This document shows, in pieces, positions 1 to 7,220 of a DNA stretch of 35,781 nucleotides. Made by a program: the position numbers and the translations under genes. The stretch comes from Prosthecobacter debontii (GTDB lineage: Bacteria > Verrucomicrobiota > Verrucomicrobiia > Verrucomicrobiales > Verrucomicrobiaceae). The notes beneath the pieces are model-generated. The model was not told the origin of the DNA and searched no databases. It worked only from the letters and a program-made list of their open reading frames with translations. Every line of letters starts with the position of its first letter. Position 1 is the stretch's first letter. Location: NCBI GenBank assembly GCA_945860295.1, contig CAMAQH010000039.1, positions 1 through 35,781 on the forward strand, given 5' to 3'.

Positions 1-912
1 CCAGGCTTTGAGGAAAGCGTCGTGCTCAGTACCTGCAACCGTGTCGAGATCTACTCCACCCACACGCATGACAAAGCCCACGCCGCGCATGATGAACTGG
101 TGAACTATCTCGTGCAGCGCTTTGAACTCGCACCTGAGCAGGCTGAAGCACTCGTCACCTACAAGCTTGATGCCGATGAAGCCGCGCGACATCTCTTCCG
201 CGTCGTCAGCGGACTCGACAGCATGGTGCTCGGTGAAACGGAAATCTTCGGCCAGGTCAAAGCCGCCTATCAAGTTGCACTCGGCACCGGCACGACAAGC
301 CGCACGCTGAACAAACTTTTCCAACAAGCCTTCTCCGTCGGCAAAAAAGTGCGCAACGAAACCAGCATTCAGCGCGGCTCCACCAGTGTCGGCAGCGTCG
401 CCGTCGATCTCGCGGAGAAGGTGCATGATCTCAAACAATGCCGCGTCATGCTCATCGGTGCCGGCGAGATGAGCCGCACCTGCGCGCAAAGCCTGCTTTC
501 GCGCGGAGCCAAGAGCATCATCGTGTCCAATCGCAGTCACGATCGCGCCGTCGAACTCGCCTCAGAGATGGGCGGCACCGCACTGAAGTTTGATGAATGG
601 GAAGCCGCCATGCATGAGGTGGATGTCATCATCTCCAGCACCAGCGCCCCGCATTTTGTCATCAAGCCCGACCAGATCCAGCACGTCATGAAAAAGCGCC
701 GCTGGGAGCCCCTGCTCATCATCGACATCGCCGTCCCGCGCGATGTGGACCCAGCCGTGAATGAGATCGAAGGCGTCTATCTCTACGACATCGACGCCCT
801 TCAAGCCATCGCCGACGAAGGCCGCCGCGAGCGCGTCAAACAACTCGCTGCCTGTGAGCAGATCATCGAGGAGCAGTTGGAGAAGTATGGGTTCACTCGC
901 TCCGAGTCCTGA
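1..912 (+). CDS. hemA: Glutamyl-tRNA reductase, 5' end outside window
   Basis: This enzyme reduces glutamyl-tRNA(Glu) to glutamate-1-semialdehyde with NADPH, the first step of C5 tetrapyrrole synthesis. The frame is open from base 1, so the N-terminus (roughly 45 residues by family comparison) lies upstream. Visible marks are the LSTCNR motif with the nucleophilic Cys at window residue 12, the catalytic-domain stretch SGLDSMVLGE, and the Rossmann segment GAGEMSRTCAQSLLSRGA for NADPH. The protein stops soon after the spinal helix (EEQLEKYG), so the C-terminal dimerisation domain of about 100 residues found in the E. coli enzyme is absent. I recall short forms in Chlamydiae, so this may be a PVC trait rather than damage. 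The gene converges on tex across a repeat-rich gap. Identification is secure. A GTG at position 22 could look like a start but falls inside the catalytic domain. Confidence 0.95.
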   Translation, partial: PGFEESVVLSTCNRVEIYSTHTHDKAHAAHDELVNYLVQRFELAPEQAEALVTYKLDADEAARHLFRVVSGLDSMVLGETEIFGQVKAAYQVALGTGTTSRTLNKLFQQAFSVGKKVRNETSIQRGSTSVGSVAVDLAEKVHDLKQCRVMLIGAGEMSRTCAQSLLSRGAKSIIVSNRSHDRAVELASEMGGTALKFDEWEAAMHEVDVIISSTSAPHFVIKPDQIQHVMKKRRWEPLLIIDIAVPRDVDPAVNEIEGVYLYDIDALQAIADEGRRERVKQLAACEQIIEEQLEKYGFTRSES

Positions 913-926
913 GTTCAGAGCGCTAC

Positions 927-1109
927 GTTCGGAGCCCAGCCTTTAGGCTGTTCCCAGTTCGGAGCACCGCTTTTAGGCGGCTCTTTGAACTCCCGAAGTC
1001 CACGAAGACACCGCCTACCACTCGACCTCCGTTCTGTCACCAACACGCAGCGAGCACTCCAAATTCAAAGACCGGCTAAAGCCGGGGCTCCAAACTCAGA
1101 ACTCCGAAC
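927..1109. repeat. Cluster of REP-like hairpin repeats in both orientations
   Basis: Three related units are visible. Unit 1 starts GTTCGGAGCC at 927 and carries the perfect stem CAGCC-TTTA-GGCTG (937-950). Unit 2 starts GTTCGGAGCA at 957, carries the stem CCGC/GCGG (967-980) and ends CTCTTTGAAC. Unit 3 lies in the opposite orientation and carries the perfect palindrome CCGGCTAAAGCCGG (1072-1085); its complement reads GGAGCCCCGGCTTTAGCCGG then TCTTTGAA. A further GTTCGGAGT core (complement) sits at about 1101-1109. The common plan is a GTTCGGAGC head, a GC stem with a TTTA-type loop, and a TCTTTGAA tail. The cluster fills the gap between the converging hemA and tex genes, where it could act as a bidirectional terminator or mRNA 3'-end stabiliser (inference). 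Confidence 0.75.
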
Positions 1110-1118
1110 AGCGCAGCT

Positions 1119-3503
1119 CTACTTCTTCCCCTTCTGCGCCGCTGCGGTGAACCAGTCTCCGCCGCCACCGCCGCCGAAGGGATTGCCCATACCGCCGCCG
1201 CTGGGGCTAGTACGATCACCACCGCCACTGCCGAAGCTGCGCTGGCCACCGCCTTGAGCGCCAGCAGGCGCTCCGGCAGGGCGTGGGCCACCAGCACCGA
1301 CCTTCTTCTCAAAATCAGGCTTGGATTTCATGCTCAGCGCGATGCGCTTCCGCTGAATGTCCACCTCGGTCACAGTGACCATGACTTTCTGCGCGACCTT
1401 CACGACCTCGGCCGCGTCGCGCACAAAAGTGTCACTGAGCTGGCTGACGTGGACGAGTCCATCCTGATGCACGCCGATGTCCACAAAGGCTCCAAACGCA
1501 GTGACGTTGGTGACGATACCCGGCAGCTTCATGCCGACGGTGAGATCCTTCATGTCGTTCACACCTTCGGCAAAGTTGAAGACTTCGTACTGCTTGCGCG
1601 GATCACGACCAGGCTTAGCCAGTTCGTTCATGATGTCTTGAAGCGTCGGCAGACCGACTTCTTCGCTAACATACTTTTTCAAATCCAGTTTCTGACGCAA
1701 CTCGGTGCGCTGCATGAGATCAGCCACCGTGCAGCCCAGATCGCCGGCCATCTTCTCGACCAGCGGATAACGCTCGGGATGCACCGAGCTGGAATCAAGC
1801 GGGTGCTCGGCTCCGCGAATACGCAGGAATCCAGCGGCTTGCTCAAAGGCTTTGTCGCCCAGACGCGGGACTTTCAGCAGATCTTTACGCGTCTTGAAAG
1901 GACCGTTCTCATTGCGGAATGCAACGATGTTTGCCGCGTGCGTGCTGTTGAGTCCGGACACATAACTGAGCAACTGCTTGCTGGCCGTATTCAACTCAAC
2001 ACCGACGCCGTTCACAGCACTGACGACGACATTATCAAGGCTGCTCTTGAGCTGGTTCTGATCCACATCGTGCTGATACTGACCGACACCGATGGACTTC
2101 GGATCAAGCTTCACCAACTCCGCCAGTGGGTCCATGAGACGACGACCAATCGACACCGCGCCGCGCACAGTGATGTCGTGATTCGGGAACTCCTCACGCG
2201 CGACATCACTGGCGCTGTAGATCGACGCCCCGCTCTCATTGACCATGAGCACGAGGACGCCTTTGGGGATGCCGATCTTGTTGATGAATGTCTCCGTCTC
2301 GCGGCTGGCGGTGCCGTTGCCGATGGCGACGGCCTCAATCTTGTAGCGCTCGATCAAATTCATCACCAGCGTCTTCGCGTGCATCAGGCTGTTGCCTTCG
2401 CCGAGCAGATAGATCACGTCGTTGAACAAGAGCTGACCTTGAGCATCCAGCACCACGACTTTACAACCGGTGCGGAAGCCGGGATCGATGCCGAGTACGC
2501 GCTTCTGACCGAGTGGAGCGGCAAGAAGGAGTTCGCGCAGGTTATCGGCAAAGACGCGCACAGCTTCGGTGTCGGCTTTCTTCTTCGACTCCAGACGCGC
2601 TTCGGTTTCCATGCTGGAGCTGAGCAGGCGCTTGTAGCTGTCGGCGCAGGCGAGCTTCATCTGGTCGCTGCATGAGTTGCCGCCTTTGACAAAGAGCGTG
2701 CTGATGATCTGCACCGCCGTGTCTTCTGGCGGTGTGATGCGCATCAGCAGGAAGCCTTCTTTCTCACCGCGACGAATCGCCATCATGCGATGAGATGGAA
2801 TGGACTTCAGCGGCTCACTCCATTCAAAGTAGTCGCGGAATTTCTGCGCATCAGCCTCGGTTTCTTTGCCAAACATGATCTTGGAAACAACCGTGCTTTG
2901 ATCGGCGAAGAGCTTGCGCAAAGCCGCGCGCGCTTCGGCATTATCACTGATGCGCTCGGCGATGATGTCACGCGCTCCACTGAGAGCATCGTTGGCATCT
3001 TTGACGCGCAATTCTTCGGTCTCATGGTCGAGATTGATGAACTTCGCTGCCTCGTCGTCGAGCTTCACGCCACTGGTGAGCAGATTGGCTTCAATGAAAT
3101 CTGCCAACGGTTCCAGCCCCTTCTCTTTGGCGATCGTAGCGCGGGTGCGGCGCTTCGGACGGAAGGGCGCAAAAATGTCCTCCAGTGTGGTGATCGTTTC
3201 CGCTTTCTCGATCTTCGCGCGCAAAATGTCCGTCATGAGCTTGCGCTCTTCTAGCGACTTCACGATGGCTTCGCGTCGATCATCAAGAGCGATCAGCGCC
3301 TCCATACGTTCCTTCACGGCGAGGATCTGCACTTCATCCATCGAGCCTGTGGCTTCCTTTCGATAACGGGCGATGAAAGGCACCGTGGCACCACCGGCGA
3401 AGAGCTGCGCTGTCGCTCCGACCTGGATGGCCTTGAGGCCGAGTTCTTTGGCCACGCGCTCGACGTGGGCGATATTGATGTTGAGTTCGTTATCAGCAGA
3501 CAT
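1119..3503 (-). CDS. tex: Tex-family S1 RNA-binding protein
   Basis: A 794-residue Tex/YhgF-type nucleic-acid-binding protein, linked in other bacteria to transcription and RNA metabolism. The Tex N-terminal region is clear (VPFIARYRKE at 41-50, FRPKRRTRATIAKEKGLEPLA near 114-134). It is followed by a YqgF/RNase-H-like domain from about 336 (GIDPGFRTGCK), helix-hairpin-helix segments at about 506-550 (SYVSGLNSTHAANIVAFR, VPRLGDKAFEQAAGFLRI), and a C-terminal S1 domain at about 648-718 (GIVTNVTAFGAFVDIGVHQDG). The tail from about 730 is rich in Gly, Pro and Arg, like RNA-binding low-complexity tails. The length is typical of the family. The ATG at 3503 fits the family N-terminus. A 473-residue open frame on the opposite strand is only a shadow. 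Single gene, converging with hemA. Confidence 0.96.
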   Translation of the reverse strand: MSADNELNINIAHVERVAKELGLKAIQVGATAQLFAGGATVPFIARYRKEATGSMDEVQILAVKERMEALIALDDRREAIVKSLEERKLMTDILRAKIEKAETITTLEDIFAPFRPKRRTRATIAKEKGLEPLADFIEANLLTSGVKLDDEAAKFINLDHETEELRVKDANDALSGARDIIAERISDNAEARAALRKLFADQSTVVSKIMFGKETEADAQKFRDYFEWSEPLKSIPSHRMMAIRRGEKEGFLLMRITPPEDTAVQIISTLFVKGGNSCSDQMKLACADSYKRLLSSSMETEARLESKKKADTEAVRVFADNLRELLLAAPLGQKRVLGIDPGFRTGCKVVVLDAQGQLLFNDVIYLLGEGNSLMHAKTLVMNLIERYKIEAVAIGNGTASRETETFINKIGIPKGVLVLMVNESGASIYSASDVAREEFPNHDITVRGAVSIGRRLMDPLAELVKLDPKSIGVGQYQHDVDQNQLKSSLDNVVVSAVNGVGVELNTASKQLLSYVSGLNSTHAANIVAFRNENGPFKTRKDLLKVPRLGDKAFEQAAGFLRIRGAEHPLDSSSVHPERYPLVEKMAGDLGCTVADLMQRTELRQKLDLKKYVSEEVGLPTLQDIMNELAKPGRDPRKQYEVFNFAEGVNDMKDLTVGMKLPGIVTNVTAFGAFVDIGVHQDGLVHVSQLSDTFVRDAAEVVKVAQKVMVTVTEVDIQRKRIALSMKSKPDFEKKVGAGGPRPAGAPAGAQGGGQRSFGSGGGDRTSPSGGGMGNPFGGGGGGDWFTAAAQKGKK

Positions 3504-3516
3504 GGTTGGAAAATGG

Positions 3517-3553
3517 ATGATTTGAAATTTGAGATCTGAAATTTCAGATTGGA
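3517..3553. repeat. AT-rich palindromic repeat upstream of tex
   Basis: The stretch contains TTGAAATTT twice in slightly different forms and a perfect 16-bp palindrome, ATCTGAAATTTCAGAT (3534-3549). It lies just upstream of the tex start in the divergent tex/pheA gap. Its composition is far more AT-rich than its surroundings. Similar TTGAAATTTG-type repeats are common in planctomycete and verrucomicrobial intergenic DNA as I remember them, so a mobile or repeat origin is as likely as an operator. I see no convincing sigma-70 promoter in the rest of the 3504-3739 gap. Confidence 0.5.
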
Positions 3554-3739
3554 GGTCGGTCTGAGGTAGCGAGGTGCTTGTGCGGCAGCAAGATGGAAGG
3601 CGCGAGAAAGAGAAAATTTACTGCCTTGACTCATGCTGGCACAGATCATCGAATCGGAACAATTCCTGCACTGTAACTTCCACCCTCGACCACGCTCTTC
3701 ATCTGCTTTAGACTCAGCGCGTCGGTTCCCACATCCCTC

Positions 3740-4576
3740 ATGTCCGCCTACTCATCCATCATCGCCTGCCTCGGACCTGAGGGCAGCTTTTCCCATCTGC
3801 TCACCCAGCAGCGCTTTCCAGCTGCGGCAGTTCAGCTCATGGGAACGATCGGCGAGGTCTTCGACTACCTCGGCTCACACACCGACGCACTCGGCATCGT
3901 GCCCATCGAGAACTCTTCCGGCGGCTTTATCATCGACACGGTGGACCGGCTCGTGGATGAGCGCTGCATGTTGCACATCGTGGAAGAACTCACGCTCGAT
4001 GTGAAACTCGCGCTGCTCGGCAAATCCGGCGTTTCCGTGCAGACCATCCACTCGCACGCCATGCCGTTCTTCCATTGCGATGAATGGCTGACGGCCCACT
4101 ACCCGAATGCCAAAAGAGTCGTCGAAGCCAGCACCTCGAAAGCCGCTGAGAAAGCCGCTACGCTTGACGGTGCCGCCGCCATCGGTCCGCGTCAAAATGC
4201 CGAGCGTCATGGACTCGCGCTGCTTCACTTCCCCATCGCGGGGGATGTGCCGAACATCACACAGTTTTACCTGCTCGGTCATCGCGAAAACGCGCCATCC
4301 ACGCAGAACAACCGCACTGCCCTCGTCGTCGAGTTGCCTGATCGCGCAGGCAGCCTCTGTCGCTTCCTGACTCCGTTAAGCAATGCCGCTGTGAACTTGA
4401 AGCGTCTCGAATCTCGACCCATTCGCGGCCAGCCAAACAAGTACCGTTTCTATATCGAGATCGAAGGCTCCCCCGCCGAGCCACACTTCCAATCCGCCCT
4501 CGATCAAACTCGCGCCGATGGCGCCGCGACCCGCAGCGTCGGCTCGTATCCGGCAGGTCGGCGCTTCGAGTCATAG
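3740..4576 (+). CDS. pheA: Prephenate dehydratase with ACT domain
   Basis: Converts prephenate to phenylpyruvate in phenylalanine synthesis. The 278-residue protein is a stand-alone dehydratase plus regulatory ACT domain, with no chorismate mutase part. Seen: GPEGSFS at 12-18, PIENSSGG at 55-62, a conserved-type His in SHAM near 105, AAIGPRQNAERHGL near 146-159, and an ACT domain from about 192 (TALVVELPDRAGSLCRFL) with the Phe-binding ESRP motif at 224-227. The catalytic motif, normally T-R-F, reads NITQF at 172-176, so the Arg is replaced by Gln while the Thr is kept. ATG at 3740 fits the family start; no strong Shine-Dalgarno is visible. The C-terminus is short and Arg/Gly-rich. Cytoplasmic; feedback control by phenylalanine is expected from the ESRP motif. 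Confidence 0.93.
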   Translation: MSAYSSIIACLGPEGSFSHLLTQQRFPAAAVQLMGTIGEVFDYLGSHTDALGIVPIENSSGGFIIDTVDRLVDERCMLHIVEELTLDVKLALLGKSGVSVQTIHSHAMPFFHCDEWLTAHYPNAKRVVEASTSKAAEKAATLDGAAAIGPRQNAERHGLALLHFPIAGDVPNITQFYLLGHRENAPSTQNNRTALVVELPDRAGSLCRFLTPLSNAAVNLKRLESRPIRGQPNKYRFYIEIEGSPAEPHFQSALDQTRADGAATRSVGSYPAGRRFES

Positions 4577-4732
4577 CCGACTTTTGAAATCAACTCCGTT
4601 GCCATAGCAAAATCAGGGTTTTCCAAGTTACCCGATTTGATTCAGAATAAGCAGTCTTTTAGCGCACCCCCGGCCATTGCAGGGTTGGCTCCATGTGTGC
4701 GCAGCCACCCCACCCTGCGCCAACGCATTCTC

Positions 4733-5401
4733 ATGATCACACACCCAACCACCCGCCAGCCCTGGCTCCACGCACTGCTCGTCCTCACGCTTAGCATTCT
4801 CGTTTGTTATTCCTTCACAACCGCCCGCGCCGTTGAAAAAGAAGTCCCCGCCAAAGTCCGTGAAGGCGAAACCATCAAAAAGCCCACTAGTGATGCGGAC
4901 ACTCCTGTACGCAAAGGTGAAAGTAAGCGTGAAGGCAGCATGAAGAAAAACCGCGAGAGAGAACGCGACAGCGGGACCAAGAAGACCCGCGCTCGCGATG
5001 ACGAAGACGGCGTGAAAAAGCCCGGCACTGACGACGGAGAAAAGCCACGCACCGGCCAACGTGACGGCGTGAAGAAACCCGGTGGCGAGCGCGATGGCGA
5101 AGGCCGCCCCTCCGCCGAAGGCGGCACCAAACCCCGCAAAGGCGATGGCAACTCCGCAGCCATCAAGAGCAGCAAGGTCATCACCATGCACGTTACCGCC
5201 AACGGCGACACAGTCCTCATCAACGGCGAAAAGCAGCCCATTAGCGGCCTTCGCGGTCACCTCAGCACCTTCCTCCTCGATCACCCCGGCGCCAAAGTCA
5301 TCGTCTCCGGCGATCCCGACACCCCGCTCAAGTCCCTCCACGAAACCGCCGATGCCGTTCGCGACAACGGCAACAAGAACGTCGGGATCAAGGCGGAGTG
5401 A
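4733..5401 (+). CDS. TolR/ExbD-like C-terminal domain on a membrane- or signal-anchored protein
   Basis: I start this at the ATG at 4733 because it places a hydrophobic segment (residues about 12-30, HALLVLTLSILVCYSF then ARA) at the N-terminus as a signal peptide or anchor. A TTG further upstream at 4637 would add 32 unlikely residues. The 222-residue protein then has a long, very charged, Gly/Lys/Arg/Asp-rich linker (about 35-145) with repeated VKKPG and KP-G motifs. It ends in a compact domain (about 148-222): ITMHVTANGDTVLINGEK, LRGHLSTFLLDHPGAKVIVSGD, then LKSLHETADAVRDNGNKNVG. That strand/helix order resembles the periplasmic domain of ExbD/TolR. No ExbB/TolQ gene lies nearby, and the linker is much longer than in true ExbD. 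The fold assignment is inference; the function is unknown. Confidence 0.65.
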   Translation: MITHPTTRQPWLHALLVLTLSILVCYSFTTARAVEKEVPAKVREGETIKKPTSDADTPVRKGESKREGSMKKNRERERDSGTKKTRARDDEDGVKKPGTDDGEKPRTGQRDGVKKPGGERDGEGRPSAEGGTKPRKGDGNSAAIKSSKVITMHVTANGDTVLINGEKQPISGLRGHLSTFLLDHPGAKVIVSGDPDTPLKSLHETADAVRDNGNKNVGIKAE

Positions 5402-5538
5402 ACTCACCTTCATTCATGAACGCGCAACAATTTGTCGCCGCCTTCAAGGCTGAGAAGGATTGCCTAAACGATGTTCGTCGAGACACATTTTATACGATCT
5501 TCAGAACACCTGATCAGCTTCTCGCCCCAATAACTGCC

Positions 5539-7110
5539 ATGAAAAGCTGCTGTGTTTCCTTCGTCATTCTGATTTCGTCATTCGTCCTTCCGCCGCTCAC
5601 GACGGCTGCGACGGCTGCGACGGCTGCGACGGCTGCGACGGCTGCGACGGCTGCCGAAGTCTCCGCAGCGGCGATCAAAGCCGTCTCTTTCTACCATACC
5701 AAAGCGGCGACGCACGGCGGCTACGTCTATCGCTACAGCGCTGATTTCACGTTGCGTGAAGCGGAAGGAATTCCCGGCCCAGACACGATCTGGATTCAGC
5801 CGCCAGGGACGCCTGCAGTCTCGATGGCGATGCTGGATGCTTATGAGGCGACGAAGGATGAAAAGTGCCTTGTAGCCGCCGTAGAGGCCGCACGATGCGT
5901 GTCGCGCACGCAACTCGCTTCGGGCGGTTGGGACTACTCGGGTCACTTCGATGCCAAAGGCCGCGAATCGAAGCTCTATCGCCGTGACGCGGACGGAAAG
6001 CTCATTCCACGATCGCAAACCGCCACCCGCGAGGCGGGCTGGCACAACTGGCGTCGTCAGGAAAAAAACAATTACTCCACCTATGACGACGATGTCTCTC
6101 AGGCCGCCACGCGACTGCTTGTGCGTGTGGATCACGCGCTCGGTGGCAAGGACGCCGAGATCAGAGAAGCCGCCGACTTCGCGTTGCACACGATCATCAT
6201 GACGCAGTATCCGGCGGGCGGTTGGAGCGCGAATTTCGACGACGCCCCCACATCGCCGCCGCCTGCGGACAAGTATCCGATCAAGCCCGGCAACTACCCC
6301 GCCGACTGGCCGCGCAAGTGGCCGAAGGACTTCAGCGGCTGCTATGTGCTCAATGACAACACGCACGCCACGCTCATGAGCACGCTGCTGCTTGCCTGGG
6401 AGCTTCGCGGCGATCCAAAATACCTCGATGCAGCCAAACGCGGCGGCGATTTCCTCGTCACTGCGCAGATGCCCGACCCGCAGCCCGCCTGGGGCCAGCA
6501 ATACAACGCCGAGATGCAGCCCGTGTGGAGCCGCGCCTTTGAACCGACCGCCATTTGCGGTCGCGAATCTCAGTCAGCGATGTGGGCCTTGCTGAAGCTC
6601 ACCGCCGCCACGGGCGATAAAAAATACCTCCCGCCCGTCGCCAAAGCCATCACCTACCTCCGCACCGTGGTCCTGCCCGACAACCAGCTCGCCCGCTTCT
6701 ACGAACTCAACACCAACAAGCCCCTCTACTTCGAGCGCGGCCCCGGCGGCAAAGGCTTCGAGCTGACCTACTCTGACAAAAAAGCCTCCTCCAATTACGG
6801 CTGGGTCTGGGACAGCGAGCTCGATGCGCTGCAAGCCACCGGCAGCCAGATCGCCCGTGGAGAAAAGGTCGCCTTCCCTAGTGTCGAAAAAGAACGCTGG
6901 TCCTCCCCGCCCACCGACAAAGACATCGCCACCATTCTCAAAGAACAAGCTCCCAACGGATCCTGGCCCGTCACCGACGGCGAACGCGGCATCATGCGTG
7001 ATGCCAACAGCAAAAAGCAAAAGCCCGCCAGCGGCGTGATCTACAGCCTAGACTTCACGCAAAATGTGAAGGCGCTCAGCGCATGGCTGAAAGCGAAAGG
7101 ATCGAAATGA
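5539..7110 (+). CDS. Secreted pectate-lyase-like (alpha/alpha-barrel) protein
   Basis: A 523-residue exported protein. The ATG at 5539 gives a clean signal peptide (MKSCCVSFVILISSFVLPP); an earlier in-frame start at 5398 would bury it. After a Thr-Ala-Ala repeat the protein shows alternating helical segments with Gly-Gly-Trp turns: GGYVYRYS, GGWDYSGHFD, GGWSANFDD, and later DNTHATLMSTLLLAWELRGDPKYL, QMPDPQPAWGQQYNAEM, FEPTAICGRESQSAMWALLKL, LARFYELNTNKPLYF. This matches proteins annotated as pectate lyase (PL10-like) in planctomycetes and verrucomicrobia, with an alpha/alpha-toroid. I have not verified catalytic residues, and many such proteins have no proven activity. It begins 137 nt after the TolR-like gene and is followed by a hairpin repeat and a decayed DUF1549-DUF1501 relic, suggesting a former polysaccharide-use locus. 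Confidence 0.62.
   Translation: MKSCCVSFVILISSFVLPPLTTAATAATAATAATAATAAEVSAAAIKAVSFYHTKAATHGGYVYRYSADFTLREAEGIPGPDTIWIQPPGTPAVSMAMLDAYEATKDEKCLVAAVEAARCVSRTQLASGGWDYSGHFDAKGRESKLYRRDADGKLIPRSQTATREAGWHNWRRQEKNNYSTYDDDVSQAATRLLVRVDHALGGKDAEIREAADFALHTIIMTQYPAGGWSANFDDAPTSPPPADKYPIKPGNYPADWPRKWPKDFSGCYVLNDNTHATLMSTLLLAWELRGDPKYLDAAKRGGDFLVTAQMPDPQPAWGQQYNAEMQPVWSRAFEPTAICGRESQSAMWALLKLTAATGDKKYLPPVAKAITYLRTVVLPDNQLARFYELNTNKPLYFERGPGGKGFELTYSDKKASSNYGWVWDSELDALQATGSQIARGEKVAFPSVEKERWSSPPTDKDIATILKEQAPNGSWPVTDGERGIMRDANSKKQKPASGVIYSLDFTQNVKALSAWLKAKGSK
5601..5654 (+). repeat. Six perfect tandem copies of a 9-bp unit (GACGGCTGC)
   Basis: Six exact copies lie just after the signal-peptide coding region of the pectate-lyase-like gene. 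They encode repeated Thr-Ala-Ala. Because the unit is three codons long, gain or loss of copies keeps the frame and only lengthens the spacer after the signal peptidase site. Confidence 0.95.
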
Positions 7111-7130
7111 AACCCACTTACCCAGAATTT

Positions 7131-7191
7131 AGGCAGAAGAATGGGGGCAAAAGAATGGGTTCTTTATTCTCCTGCCCCCATTCTGTTGCCT
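7131..7191. repeat. Long imperfect inverted repeat (hairpin element)
   Basis: The left arm AGGCAGAAGAATGGGGGCA (7131-7149) pairs with the right arm TGCCCCCATTCTGTTGCCT (7173-7191), with two mismatches in 19 positions. The loop itself contains AGAATGGG and ATTCT, allowing a second short pairing. The element begins about 20 nt after the stop of the pectate-lyase-like gene and ends directly before the first recognisable codons of the DUF1549 relic. It may serve as a transcription stop. Its sequence resembles a purine-rich GGCAGAAGAATGGGGG intergenic repeat I recall from verrucomicrobial genomes (from memory, not searched). Confidence 0.8.
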
Positions 7192-7220
7192 GCTTCTAAC
7201 TCGTTTTCATCGCGACAAAC

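Noticed and set aside
985-1257. 90-residue Pro-rich plus-strand frame after hemA, considered as a possible continuation of HemA
   Set aside because: It is repeat DNA plus antisense of the Gly-rich tex tail. It has no similarity to the missing dimerisation domain.
1254-2675. 473-residue open frame on the plus strand opposite tex
   Set aside because: Tex is certain in this region by several motifs. The antisense frame shows no domain and is a by-product of GC-rich codon use.
3624-3660. TTGACT-containing stretch considered as a -35 box for pheA
   Set aside because: No acceptable -10 hexamer at 16-18 nt spacing, so no promoter is claimed.
4628-5413. 261-residue minus-strand frame rich in Phe/Ala/Gly, resembling a membrane protein
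   Set aside because: It is the antisense of the Lys/Gly/Asp-rich linker of the TolR-like gene. The apparent hydrophobicity follows from complementing Lys and Glu codons.
5398-5538. 47-codon N-terminal extension of the pectate-lyase-like protein
   Set aside because: It lies before a clean signal peptide that starts at ATG 5539, and it reads as intergenic sequence.
5601-5654. Possible short CRISPR-like array
   Set aside because: Nine-base units with no spacers; this is a coding tandem repeat. No CRISPR array or cas gene was seen anywhere in the window.
5578-6501. 307-residue minus-strand frame ending in Arg/Ser repeats
   Set aside because: Antisense shadow of the pectate-lyase-like gene; its RRSRRS tail is simply the 9-bp repeat read backwards.
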